A stretch of 38,042 nt of DNA, from positions 1 through 38,042 of the forward strand of contig JAQZAZ010000036.1 of NCBI GenBank assembly GCA_029239355.1, read 5' to 3'. The notes beneath the pieces were generated by a model. That model was not told the DNA's origin and made no database searches. It saw only the letters and a list, made by a program, of their open reading frames with translations. This stretch comes from Sphingobacterium sp. Its GTDB lineage: Bacteria; Bacteroidota; Bacteroidia; Sphingobacteriales; Sphingobacteriaceae. Positions 23,454-31,219 of this stretch are shown piece by piece (position 1 is the first letter of the stretch; the number at the start of each line of letters is the position of its first letter). Both the position numbers and the translations under genes were made by a program.

Positions 23454-23485
23454 AAAAAGCCTTTGGATATCTCCAAAGGCTTTTT
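23454..23485. terminator. Bidirectional terminator before the hydroxylase gene
   Basis: A 14-bp stem (23454-23467 and 23472-23485, loop TATC) with five A and five T at its ends. It ends the fatty acid hydroxylase gene on the minus strand and can also stop plus-strand transcripts. Confidence 0.9.
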
Positions 23486-23507
23486 ATTATAATGTAGTTA
23501 AAAAGCG

Positions 23508-24176
23508 TTATGCTTTTTCTTCTTTTAATGCCGACGTCTCTTTTTTGGGTTCTTTTTCCTCAAACCCCGAGCGTAAGATTTCATCCCATAAAGACGAACT
23601 CACACCAAATCCTTTCTCAGGATCCGAATAATGGTGCAGCATATGATGTTGTTTAATACGTTTGAAGATACCACTCTTAAAATTTGCATGGTGCATCGCG
23701 TAGTGACATTCATCATAGATCAGGTAACCCACCATAAACCCAGCGAAAAAGCAAGCCAAAATAAACTCATTTGAAAAGAACAATGTAAATCCAAAATACA
23801 CTAGGGCCGCCAATGGAATACTCGCTGAAAGAGGCATGACTAAACGCATCCGATCCCTTGGGTAGTCATGGTGTACACCGTGAAAAATAAAGGCAATCCT
23901 TTTCCCCCATTCTGATGTTGGATGAAAATGAAATACCCAACGATGTAATGCATATTCAAATGCAGTCCAGAATGCCAATCCAAAAACAAAATATCCAATA
24001 TATGTTAGTAGGTCAACATCTCCCCAGACTAGAGCTTTATACGAAAAAAAAACAACTACGGGTACATAGAAAATCAAAGGTACGCTCCAGTGCACTTTCG
24101 TCAATGACTCTAAAAAGTCATTTTTAAACATGCGCGTAGATTCCGTAGAATTTGAAACATAATTACGCTTTGCCAT
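23508..24176 (-). CDS. Fatty acid hydroxylase / sterol desaturase family membrane enzyme
   Basis: The 222-residue di-iron membrane enzyme has about four membrane segments (31-48, 57-76, 115-133, 138-155) and the family's His boxes: 'HRWVFHFH' (78-85), 'HGVHH' (99-103), 'HYAMHH' (158-163) and 'HHMLHH' (177-182). They bind two irons for O2-dependent C-H hydroxylation. The spacing resembles fatty acid 2-hydroxylase (FA2H/Scs7) without the cytochrome b5 domain, which would fit the 2-hydroxy acids of Sphingobacterium sphingolipids; that is inference. The start at 24176 is preferred over 24224 because a -7 element lies between them. Carotenoid hydroxylase is an alternative, but no carotenoid genes are near. 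Confidence 0.88.
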   Translation of the reverse strand: MAKRNYVSNSTESTRMFKNDFLESLTKVHWSVPLIFYVPVVVFFSYKALVWGDVDLLTYIGYFVFGLAFWTAFEYALHRWVFHFHPTSEWGKRIAFIFHGVHHDYPRDRMRLVMPLSASIPLAALVYFGFTLFFSNEFILACFFAGFMVGYLIYDECHYAMHHANFKSGIFKRIKQHHMLHHYSDPEKGFGVSSSLWDEILRSGFEEKEPKKETSALKEEKA

Positions 24177-24200
24177 AATACAATATTTATTATTCCCCCA

Positions 24201-24208
24201 CAAAAATA
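24201..24208 (-). promoter_or_regulatory. Candidate -7 element for the fatty acid hydroxylase
   Basis: CAAAAATA on the plus strand reads TATTTTTG on the minus strand, matching TAnnTTTG, 25 bp before the ATG at 24176. It supports the shorter start. Confidence 0.5.
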
Positions 24209-24409
24209 AGTATTTTAAGCGCAAATGAAGAAGGTTCCAGACTAGAAAAACAAAATATTTGACCTTTTCAACAAAAAGGTTAAACGTATACTAACACCCT
24301 TTCTAGCCTAAAACCTTTTATTTGATCTTTTAACTCTAATTTTCTTAAATTTTCGCAGTAGTTGATCAAAAACTCATAGCGTCAAAATTGACAAAATCAA
24401 GACAGTTTC

Positions 24410-25084
24410 CTATTTGAAGTTAACTGTTCCACCTGCCATTTTCTTTTCAACGCGTTGTTCTGGCTTGCCGTAGACATCTATCGTACCGCCCCCACGTGTC
24501 TTTGTTTCAATTGCATCTACGGCATGTACTTCTGCTTTTCCACCACCATTTACAGTAACGGTAGTTGTTTTTGTTTTAAATTCTTTACCCTCATATTTAC
24601 CACCAAAATTAGAGATTATCACCTGTTTGTCGGCTTTACCATAAAGTGCTACCGTTGCGCCAGAGGTTACTTTGACATCCGTACTTTTTGCGTCTGCGTA
24701 CAGATCAACCAAGCCTCCTTCAGATGCATAGACTTTGAGGTGGTCAGCTACCACTGCATTGTTTGACGTTGCAAATACCTTTGAGCCTTTTTTAGCCTCT
24801 ACGTTTTTCAGACTTTTATAATATACTTTCACAGAGATATTACCACCCTGCAACATATTTAGGGTATTCATTTTTAAAGCTAAAGCACCATTTGTATTGA
24901 CCACCTTCACATTTTCGTAATTTTGTCCTTCAAAGGTCACCAATGATTCATTGGCCTTGATCAGTTCGACTTGTATTTTATCAGTAGCGACAACTGAACT
25001 AAAATCTCCCACATTTTGTTTTGCCTGTCCAGATACCAGTTGAACCATTAATAAAAAAACCGCGCTAATTCCTAAAAATTTCAT
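24410..25084 (-). CDS. GIN-domain (DUF2807) exported protein
   Basis: The 224-residue protein has a signal peptide ('MKFLGISAVFLLMVQLVSGQ') and then a GIN/DUF2807 domain, the putative autotransporter-adhesin-head-like domain common in Bacteroidota. Short repeated strands such as 'VKVTSGATVALYGKADKQVI' and 'TTVTVNGGGKAEVHAVDAIE' form a right-handed beta helix. It probably lies on the cell surface or in the periplasm; its role is unproven. It stands alone between two noncoding stretches with no partner gene. The family call is reliable from the pattern; the function is not known. Confidence 0.85.
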   Translation of the reverse strand: MKFLGISAVFLLMVQLVSGQAKQNVGDFSSVVATDKIQVELIKANESLVTFEGQNYENVKVVNTNGALALKMNTLNMLQGGNISVKVYYKSLKNVEAKKGSKVFATSNNAVVADHLKVYASEGGLVDLYADAKSTDVKVTSGATVALYGKADKQVIISNFGGKYEGKEFKTKTTTVTVNGGGKAEVHAVDAIETKTRGGGTIDVYGKPEQRVEKKMAGGTVNFK

Positions 25085-25247
25085 AGTGTATTTTTCAATT
25101 TTTAATTATTTGATATGCCGCTTTCCAGCAGTATTTTCATATACTTTATTCTAGCGGGATAGCATACGCATATCGACTTATCTGCATTTCTGACGTCAAA
25201 AAACACGCCAATCATCACCATAATCTTACTTTTTAACCTATTTTGAC

Positions 25248-25280
25248 AAAAAAAAGGTGTCCTAAAAATTAGGACACCTT
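25248..25280 (-). terminator. Intrinsic terminator of fbaA
   Basis: A perfect 12-bp stem (25254-25265 and 25269-25280) with loop AAA, followed on the minus strand by a run of T. It lies 21 bp after the aldolase stop codon. Confidence 0.92.
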
Positions 25281-25301
25281 GCTATATCTATTTTGTTTAG
25301 C

Positions 25302-26381
25302 TTACAATTTACTATTTACGTCAACCGCATTCAAATCAGCAAAAGCTTCTTTCAGACGAGCAACAAATGTTTCTTCACCTTTACGTAACCATACTCGCGG
25401 ATCGTAATATTTTTTGTTTGGAGAATCAGCACCTTCAGGGTTTCCGATTTGTCCTTGCAAATAATCGTGGTTTTTAGCTTCGTAAGCTCTAACACCATCC
25501 CAAAATGCCCATTGCATATCTGTATCTATGTTCATTTTGATGGCACCATAAGAAATGGCCTCTTCAATCTCTTCAGGAGAAGACCCTGATCCACCGTGGA
25601 ATACAAAATTCACCGGTTTCTCAGCAGCAAGATTGTATTTCTCGCGGATATATTCTTGTGAATTATGCAAGATTACTGGTTGTAATTTCACATTACCCGG
25701 TTTGTAAACACCATGTACATTGCCAAATGCTGCAGCAACGGTAAATTTGTCAGACACTTTAGACAATTCTTCGTATGCGTAAGCAACTTCTTCTGGTTGT
25801 GTATATAATTTAGAACTGTCGACATCTGAGTTATCAACACCATCTTCTTCACCACCTGTAACACCCAATTCAATCTCTACAGTCATACCTAGTGGTTTCA
25901 TACGCGCTAAGTATTTTGCAGAAATTTCGATATTTTCTTCAATTGGTTCTTCAGATAAATCCAACATATGTGAAGAGAATAATGGTTTACCGTGTTGTGC
26001 GAAGAATTTCTCACCAGCATCCAACAAACCGTCGATCCAAGGTAAAAGTTTTTTAGCCGCATGATCGGTGTGCAAAATTACCGCCACACCATAGTGCTCT
26101 GCCAATAAGTGCACGTGTTGTGCTGCAGATACCGCACCTAATACACAAGCTTGCAAGTTATCATTATTTAATGTTTTACCCGCATAGAATTGTGCACCAC
26201 CGTTTGACAATTGAATAATTACAGGAGAGTTCACTGCTTTAGCAGTTTCCATTACCGCATTGATAGAATTTGTTCCGATAATGTTTACTGCAGGCAAAGC
26301 AAATTTATGCTTCTTCGCAACTTCAAACAATTCTTGTACTTGATCTCCCGTCAATACACCTTTAAAATCTTTTAGGCTCAT
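25302..26381 (-). CDS. fbaA: Class II fructose-bisphosphate aldolase
   Basis: The 359-residue zinc enzyme cleaves fructose 1,6-bisphosphate to glyceraldehyde 3-phosphate and dihydroxyacetone phosphate in glycolysis and runs in reverse in gluconeogenesis. Seen: 'VILHTDHAAKKLLPW' with the catalytic Asp and zinc His, 'VEIELGVTGGEEDG' with a Glu ligand, 'FGNVHGVYKPGNV', 'VFHGGSGSSPEEI' for the phosphate and 'IKMNIDTDMQWAF' at the end of the barrel. The length and the 'SHMLDLSEEPIEEN' block match the long class IIA type (E. coli FbaA). It stands alone, with its own terminator. Many bacteria carry this gene near pgk, but not here. Confidence 0.94.
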   Translation of the reverse strand: MSLKDFKGVLTGDQVQELFEVAKKHKFALPAVNIIGTNSINAVMETAKAVNSPVIIQLSNGGAQFYAGKTLNNDNLQACVLGAVSAAQHVHLLAEHYGVAVILHTDHAAKKLLPWIDGLLDAGEKFFAQHGKPLFSSHMLDLSEEPIEENIEISAKYLARMKPLGMTVEIELGVTGGEEDGVDNSDVDSSKLYTQPEEVAYAYEELSKVSDKFTVAAAFGNVHGVYKPGNVKLQPVILHNSQEYIREKYNLAAEKPVNFVFHGGSGSSPEEIEEAISYGAIKMNIDTDMQWAFWDGVRAYEAKNHDYLQGQIGNPEGADSPNKKYYDPRVWLRKGEETFVARLKEAFADLNAVDVNSKL

Positions 26382-26636
26382 ATTACTGTTATTGATTTAT
26401 TTTAATCTTTATTTACTCTTAAAGCTACTAAATTATTAAAAATAATTATTACTTCCTAATTTTTACAGTGTACTAAATACACTATCAATTTATTTATTGC
26501 CCTAATCAACAAATTTGGGGATAAAGACATACTCCTATCCCTAGTCGCAAATCAAATCAATCTATTTCTCACGTATTTCCTCATATTCAATTAAAAAAAA
26601 CACACTAGACATCCCGGCAATACATCCAAGATTGAT

Positions 26637-26644
26637 TAAATTTG
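26637..26644 (+). promoter_or_regulatory. Candidate -7 element for the Spx/ArsC-like gene
   Basis: TAAATTTG matches TAnnTTTG and lies 24 bp before the ATG at 26668. An in-frame TTG at 26632 lies upstream of it, so that codon is unlikely to be the start. No clear -33 TTG is seen. Confidence 0.5.
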
Positions 26645-26667
26645 GGCTTACTAATATTGAAATCATT

Positions 26668-27015
26668 ATGCTACAGGTATACGGTATCAAAAACTGTAAC
26701 ACAGTAAAAAAAGCCCTAACATGGTTAGAAGAAAATCAGATTGACTTTCAATTTCATGACTTTAAAAAAGAAGGCGTCAGTGATGAAAAACTTAAAGAAT
26801 GGGAGAAGAAAGTGGACTGGCAGTCTTTGGTCAACAAAAAAGGTACGACTTGGAAGAAATTGACAACAGAAGAACAAACACAGGTTGTCGACGCCAAGAG
26901 TGCCAATAAAGTGCTAAAAGAGCACACCAGTTTGATCAAACGTCCTGTGATTGAACATGGTAAGGGTGTCTTACTTGGATTCAATGAAGACGACTATAAG
27001 AGCAACTTAAAATAG
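26668..27015 (+). CDS. ArsC/Spx/YffB-family thioredoxin-fold protein
   Basis: From ATG 26668 the product is 115 residues, the usual size. It begins 'MLQVYGIKNCNTVKKALTWL', with a single Cys10 in place of the arsenate reductase Cys and no CxxC of Spx. 'WKKLTTEEQTQVV' and 'LIKRPVIEHGKGVLLGF' match the ArsC fold, where the Arg and Pro shape the active site. This is the YffB/MgsR-like branch. Members include glutathione-dependent reductases and RNA polymerase-binding regulators; which applies here cannot be said. Arsenate reductase is unlikely without ars genes nearby. A terminator follows 8 bp after the stop. Confidence 0.88.
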   Translation: MLQVYGIKNCNTVKKALTWLEENQIDFQFHDFKKEGVSDEKLKEWEKKVDWQSLVNKKGTTWKKLTTEEQTQVVDAKSANKVLKEHTSLIKRPVIEHGKGVLLGFNEDDYKSNLK

Positions 27016-27022
27016 TTGTTGC

Positions 27023-27049
27023 AAGCTCCTTAAAATGGAGCTTTTTTTT
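27023..27049 (+). terminator. Intrinsic terminator after the ArsC/Spx-like gene
   Basis: AAGCTCC (27023-27029) pairs with GGAGCTT (27037-27043), loop of 7 nt, followed by a run of T to 27049. Confidence 0.88.
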
Positions 27050-27108
27050 GCCTTATCTACTTTTCATTGTATATTGTGACCAATAAACGTAATTTAATTC
27101 GAACAGAT

Positions 27109-29055
27109 ATGATGAAAAGACTTGCATTGGCTTCTTTCAGCCTGATTGCACTGAGCTATGCTTTTCCGTCCTTTTCCCAGGAAAAAACGTCCAACTATAG
27201 TTATTCTGAAGCCTTTGCGCCCTTGTTTTTCAAAAATAATGGAAATGATTATCGCTCTGCGGCCGGTAAACCAGGTCCCGGATATTGGCAAAATGCTGCG
27301 GACTACAAAATACAGGCATCACTAAACGACCAAAACAATGAAGTGACCGGTGCAGTTGAGATTACTTATAGCAATAACAGTCCTGATAATATGGATTACC
27401 TTTGGCTGCAATTGGATCAAAACATGTTCTCACAGCAGGGACGCGGCCAATTGATTTCCCCATTGACCAATAGTCGGTATGGTGATGGTAACTCAAAATT
27501 TGATGGTGGTTACCAAATCCAGTCTGTTACTGATGTCAATGGTAAAGCCATAGAACATATCATAGATGATACCCGCATGCAACTGCGACTTCCAGCCGCC
27601 TTAAAAAGTAAGGGTGGAAAAATCACATTCAAGATTACCTATCAATATACAGTACCACAATATGGTGCCGACCGTACTGGTATCCTTGATACCAAGAATG
27701 GAAAAATCTACGCCATTGCACAATGGTTTCCTAGGCTTTGTGTATATGACGATATTAGAGGTTGGAATACACTTCCTTATACAGGGCCTGGAGAATTCTA
27801 CCGCGAATTTGGAAATTATCAGGTCGAGATTACCGCACCGGCCAATCATATCGTTGTACTAGGAGGTGAACTTTTAAACCCACAGGAAGTATTTACCGCA
27901 GACCAGTTCAAAAGATATCAGCTTGCGCTACGTAGTGATGAAACGGTATTGATTCGCTCAGCCGAAGAAGTAACAGCAAAAAGTTCCAGACCGAACAAAA
28001 AGACGCTGACCTGGAAATATCAGCTCAACAATGCACAGGATGTTGCCTGGGCTTCTTCTACCGCCTTTATATTGGATGGAGCAAAGATCAATCTACCAAG
28101 CGGCAAAAAAGCCCTTGCCCTATCAGCATATCCAGTGGAGAGCAACAGCAATAATGCATGGGAGCGTTCGACAGAATACACAAAGGCCGCTATTGAAATT
28201 TATTCCAAAAATTGGTTTGAATACCCTTATCCTGTAGCCGTAAACGTTGCATCCAATGTCGGTGGAATGGAATACCCTGCCTTATCATTCTGTGGTAATC
28301 AAGCTAAAGCAGGTTCTCTTTGGGGGGTCACCAACCATGAATTTGGCCACAACTGGTTTCCAATGATTGTCGCATCTAACGAACGTGAGCATGGTTGGAT
28401 GGATGAGGGATTTAATACTTTTATCAATGAACTGGCAACGCAAGAATTCAATAATGGCGAGTATTATCGCCAGCAGGCTAGTCGTCCATATATCTTTACC
28501 TCACAAAATCTCGAGCCAATTATGAGTACGCCTCAAAATATGAAAGAGCGCAACATTGGTGCCCTTGTCTATTATAAACCAGCTTATGGACTTAAACTAT
28601 TGCGCAACGAAATCATTGGCAAAGAACGCTTTGATTATGCCTTTAAAAAATATATCCAGGATTGGGCATATAAGCACCCTACTCCTGAGGATTTCTTTAA
28701 AGCGATCGAAAACGGAACTGGGGAAAGCCTCAACTGGTTCTGGCGTGGTTGGTTTGTCAACAACTGGCAAATGGATCAAGCTATTAAGTCCGTATCCTAT
28801 GTCAACAATCAACCCCTGCTGGGCGCGTTGGTTACTGTAGAGAATCTGGAACAGTTACCTATGCCCATTATCGTCGAGGCAACTACAGTTTCAGGTAAAA
28901 AAATAAGAAAAAAATTACCGGTGGAAGTTTGGGAAAGAAATAATGTATGGCAGTTTAAAATCCCTACAAATGAAACCTTAAAGTCTGTACAGTTGGATCC
29001 CGATGACGTCATGCCAGACAAGAATCCGGACAATAACATATGGAAGGCAAATTAG
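27109..29055 (+). CDS. M1-family metallopeptidase, exported
   Basis: Starting at ATG 27109 the product is 648 residues with a signal peptide ending 'SFSQ'; an in-frame TTG at 27067 adds 14 polar residues before it and is rejected. The zinc motif 'HEFGHNW' (410-416) supplies His410 and His414 and the catalytic Glu411; Glu433 in 'MDEGF' is the third ligand. 'GGMEYP' (385-390) replaces the GAMEN exopeptidase motif of classical aminopeptidases, so the N-terminal-binding Glu is kept and Asn is changed. It is a periplasmic or outer-membrane peptidase of the kind common in Bacteroidota. The N-terminal half is the usual beta saddle domain. No paired transporter is adjacent. Confidence 0.92.
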   Translation: MMKRLALASFSLIALSYAFPSFSQEKTSNYSYSEAFAPLFFKNNGNDYRSAAGKPGPGYWQNAADYKIQASLNDQNNEVTGAVEITYSNNSPDNMDYLWLQLDQNMFSQQGRGQLISPLTNSRYGDGNSKFDGGYQIQSVTDVNGKAIEHIIDDTRMQLRLPAALKSKGGKITFKITYQYTVPQYGADRTGILDTKNGKIYAIAQWFPRLCVYDDIRGWNTLPYTGPGEFYREFGNYQVEITAPANHIVVLGGELLNPQEVFTADQFKRYQLALRSDETVLIRSAEEVTAKSSRPNKKTLTWKYQLNNAQDVAWASSTAFILDGAKINLPSGKKALALSAYPVESNSNNAWERSTEYTKAAIEIYSKNWFEYPYPVAVNVASNVGGMEYPALSFCGNQAKAGSLWGVTNHEFGHNWFPMIVASNEREHGWMDEGFNTFINELATQEFNNGEYYRQQASRPYIFTSQNLEPIMSTPQNMKERNIGALVYYKPAYGLKLLRNEIIGKERFDYAFKKYIQDWAYKHPTPEDFFKAIENGTGESLNWFWRGWFVNNWQMDQAIKSVSYVNNQPLLGALVTVENLEQLPMPIIVEATTVSGKKIRKKLPVEVWERNNVWQFKIPTNETLKSVQLDPDDVMPDKNPDNNIWKAN

Positions 29056-29079
29056 CGCAGTAATTCAAAATCTATTCGT

Positions 29080-29087
29080 TATTTTTG
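29080..29087 (+). promoter_or_regulatory. Candidate -7 element for the surface protein gene
   Basis: TATTTTTG matches TAnnTTTG. A start at TTG 29085 would sit inside it. The leader to the preferred ATG at 29202 would be about 108 nt. No -33 element is clear. Confidence 0.4.
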
Positions 29088-29201
29088 ATAAGAAAATTGG
29101 ACCATATGAAGCCATTACGAACATATCAAAAAATGTTTATAATGGTTTCATATGCTAGCCGAAATGTAACGAGCTCATTTATGTATATATATTATATCCC
29201 C

Positions 29202-29888
29202 ATGAAGGTCATACAAACGATTCTAAGCTGCTTATTGATAACGTTGTTCAGCGGACAACTATTTGCGCAGGAAAAAACCAAAGGCATTATTATGGAGCTT
29301 GTCAGCGGAGAGAAGATAGGAGCTGCGCAGATCCAGAATTTACGAAGCAAAACAGAAGTCCATACCGACAAGGATGGATCGTTTACGATCGATGCCAGTA
29401 TTAACGATCTGCTCTTGATCAAGGCAACGGGATACGAACAAGATACTGTTTTTATCTATGATACGAGCTTGCGAAGAATCTATTTAAACAGGATAAATAC
29501 CCCTATTGAATTAAATCAGGTTGTTGTCGAACGGATGACCGACAGCAGACTCGCTGCTGAAATCCAACGGGAGAAAATTGCTGGAAAGTATTCGGACGCT
29601 AGCCAAAACCGTGGTGGGATCCGAATCTCTCCAAGCCGTATATTCAGCAAGGAAGGGAAACAGGCTCGCTCAAATTACAAACTTCTCGTCGCGGAACTGG
29701 AAAAAAGAGCGGTTGACCGCAAGTTTACAGATAACCTTATTAAAGAAGTAACGCCACTTGACGGTTCCGAACTGGCTTTATTTAAAGAAAGATTCAGACC
29801 TTCTTATAAGTTTATCCAAAACAGCAGCCAGGAGACATTGCGTGTTTATGTAATGGACAGTTACAAGAAATTTAACGAGAAAAAATAA
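29202..29888 (+). CDS. Exported protein with carboxypeptidase-regulatory-like domain
   Basis: ATG 29202 gives 228 residues beginning with a clear signal peptide ('MKVIQTILSCLLITLFSGQL', cleaved near 'FAQEK'). Upstream in-frame codons as far as 29085 would hide it. Residues about 25-95 form a beta-sandwich like CarboxypepD_reg-like/CNA-B domains ('GIIMELVSGEKIGAAQIQNL', 'TDKDGSFTIDASINDLLLIK', 'ATGYEQDTVFIYD'), which in Bacteroidota often decorates TonB-receptor N-termini or stands alone on the surface. The rest (100-228) is charged and helical with no domain I know. The function is unknown; a surface or envelope role is inferred. Confidence 0.75.
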   Translation: MKVIQTILSCLLITLFSGQLFAQEKTKGIIMELVSGEKIGAAQIQNLRSKTEVHTDKDGSFTIDASINDLLLIKATGYEQDTVFIYDTSLRRIYLNRINTPIELNQVVVERMTDSRLAAEIQREKIAGKYSDASQNRGGIRISPSRIFSKEGKQARSNYKLLVAELEKRAVDRKFTDNLIKEVTPLDGSELALFKERFRPSYKFIQNSSQETLRVYVMDSYKKFNEKK

Positions 29889-29919
29889 AATACAAGACTT
29901 TTTATCATGTGATTGTCAG

Positions 29920-29976
29920 AAGGTTTTAAACTGTAATAATTTTTATTTCAGTTTAAAACCTTTTGCATTACTTTTG
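29920..29976 (+). promoter_or_regulatory. Inverted repeat on the rrf2-type promoter
   Basis: A perfect 14-bp inverted repeat, AAGGTTTTAAACTG (29920-29933) and CAGTTTAAAACCTT (29949-29962), loop 15 nt, is followed by TACTTTTG (29969-29976), a match to TAnnTTTG. The right arm covers the -33 region (TTTC at 29946-29949, 19-nt spacer), so binding there would block RNA polymerase. It lies just upstream of an Rrf2-family regulator gene, suggesting autorepression. It might instead be the terminator of the upstream gene, but it has only four T after it. Confidence 0.6.
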
Positions 29977-30006
29977 TGTTATCAAAATTGAAAAATCAGC
30001 AACGGG

Positions 30007-30420
30007 ATGTTACACAACTTGAGATTTGCAACTGCTTTACACATTATGGTCTTAGCACAATTGGAGGAATCCGAACATTGGCTTTCCTCCGAATATATTG
30101 CTTCAAGCATCCAGGTAAATGCTGTTGTTGTCCGCAAGGAAATTGCCTCCCTGAAAGCAGCTGCCTTATTAATCAGTAAGGAGGGCAAAGGCGGGGGGAT
30201 TCGCATAAATAATGAGAAAGAGCGTATTACCCTTGCGGATATTTATCAAAGTACAAAACAAAATGAACTATCGGGTAAATTCAACAACCCCAATCCAGCT
30301 TGTATTGTCGGTAAAAACATCAATTCCAAATTGCAGGAACTTTATCAGGAAGTCGACACTGATATTGTAGTGCGTTTGGAAAAAATGACGTTGGCTGATT
30401 TTAGTAAAGCATTTAATTAA
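30007..30420 (+). CDS. Rrf2-family transcriptional regulator, cluster-free type
   Basis: The 137-residue protein has the Rrf2 winged helix: 'LRFATALHIMVLAQLEESEH', 'SSEYIASSIQVNAVVVRKEI' as the recognition region and the wing 'SKEGKGGGIRINNEKERITL' (57-76). Classical Rrf2 proteins (IscR, NsrR) hold an Fe-S cluster with three Cys; only Cys99 is present here, in 'NPNPACIVG', so it resembles the YwnA/cluster-free group and probably senses something else, such as an electrophile or redox state. It is 7 bp from a NAD(P)-binding protein, its probable target. An inverted repeat overlaps its promoter. Autoregulation is likely but inferred. Confidence 0.9.
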   Translation: MLHNLRFATALHIMVLAQLEESEHWLSSEYIASSIQVNAVVVRKEIASLKAAALLISKEGKGGGIRINNEKERITLADIYQSTKQNELSGKFNNPNPACIVGKNINSKLQELYQEVDTDIVVRLEKMTLADFSKAFN

Positions 30421-30427
30421 AAAACAC

Positions 30428-31075
30428 ATGAAAGTAGCAGTAATTGGATCCACAGGATATGTAGGAGCACATCTTGTCAAAGAATTGGTTGACCGAAATT
30501 ACGACGTCGTTGCACTCGCTCGCCATACAGAAAGCATTCCATCGAATGACAACATAACAAAAGTAGCTGTTGACATCAACAACCATGGTCAATTGGTAAG
30601 CGCTTTAACGGGCGCAGATGTAGTTATTTCGGCCTTTAATGCAGGTTGGACCAACCCCAACCTTTACGAAGATTTTACAAAAGGTGCGTTAGCCATCCAG
30701 CAGGCTGTCAAAGAGGCCGGCGTAAAACGTTTTATTGTTGTAGGTGGAGCAGGAAGTTTGTTGATTGATGGCAACCGTCTGGTCGATTCACCTGAATTTC
30801 CGCAAGAAATCAAACCCGGCGCATTAGCAGCGGCTGATTATCTGGATATTATTCGTAAGGAAGATCAACTTAACTGGACAATGATCAGTCCTGCTATAGA
30901 GATGAACCCACATGCAGGTGGTGCTCGAACCGGTAAGTACCGCACTGGATTGGATTCCCCCGTATTTGACCAAGAAGGCCGCTCAAGGCTATCTGTTGAG
31001 GATCTTGCCGTTGCCATCGTTGACGAGATCGCGAATAAACAGTTTATCAACAGACGTTTTACAGCAGCTTACTAA
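30428..31075 (+). CDS. NAD(P)-binding oxidoreductase, atypical SDR (NmrA-like)
   Basis: The 215-residue protein starts with a Rossmann-fold nucleotide loop 'VAVIGSTGYVGAHLVKELV' (Gly7, Gly10, Gly13) and continues as an extended/atypical SDR: 'ADVVISAFNAGW', 'VKRFIVVGGAGSLLIDG' and 'WTMISPAIEMNP'. There is no YxxxK catalytic pair in the usual place, so it may bind NAD(P)H to sense redox state or reduce a quinone rather than act as a classic dehydrogenase. The immediate link to an Rrf2 regulator is a recurrent pairing in bacteria, to my knowledge. It ends in a hairpin 44 bp downstream. Confidence 0.88.
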   Translation: MKVAVIGSTGYVGAHLVKELVDRNYDVVALARHTESIPSNDNITKVAVDINNHGQLVSALTGADVVISAFNAGWTNPNLYEDFTKGALAIQQAVKEAGVKRFIVVGGAGSLLIDGNRLVDSPEFPQEIKPGALAAADYLDIIRKEDQLNWTMISPAIEMNPHAGGARTGKYRTGLDSPVFDQEGRSRLSVEDLAVAIVDEIANKQFINRRFTAAY

Positions 31076-31118
31076 TAGCTATACACTGTTTGATTTATAT
31101 TTAATACAAAATTTTATT

Positions 31119-31148
31119 ACAAAAGGGAAGCTCAATCTTCCCTTTTGT
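31119..31148 (+). terminator. Intrinsic terminator after the NAD(P)-binding gene
   Basis: A 12-bp perfect stem (31119-31130 and 31137-31148), loop CTCAAT. The T-run lies inside the right arm, so strength is moderate. Confidence 0.7.
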
Positions 31149-31219
31149 CGTTGATATCATTTATATTTGACATTAATTAAACAATTGAAAAGCTAAATAA
31201 TCGAAAAAGAATTAATCCT

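Larger units (their letters stand above)
23152..23507. other. 356-bp noncoding region with two terminators
   Basis: This interval holds the terminators described at 23174-23214 and 23454-23485. Between them (about 23215-23450) I see no convincing gene: a 65-codon ORF at 23199-23396 lacks protein-like composition. The stretch is A/T-rich and plain. Confidence 0.6.

Noticed and set aside
26668..27015. Arsenate reductase
   Set aside because: Only the fold matches; no ars operon genes are nearby and the branch resembles YffB/Spx.
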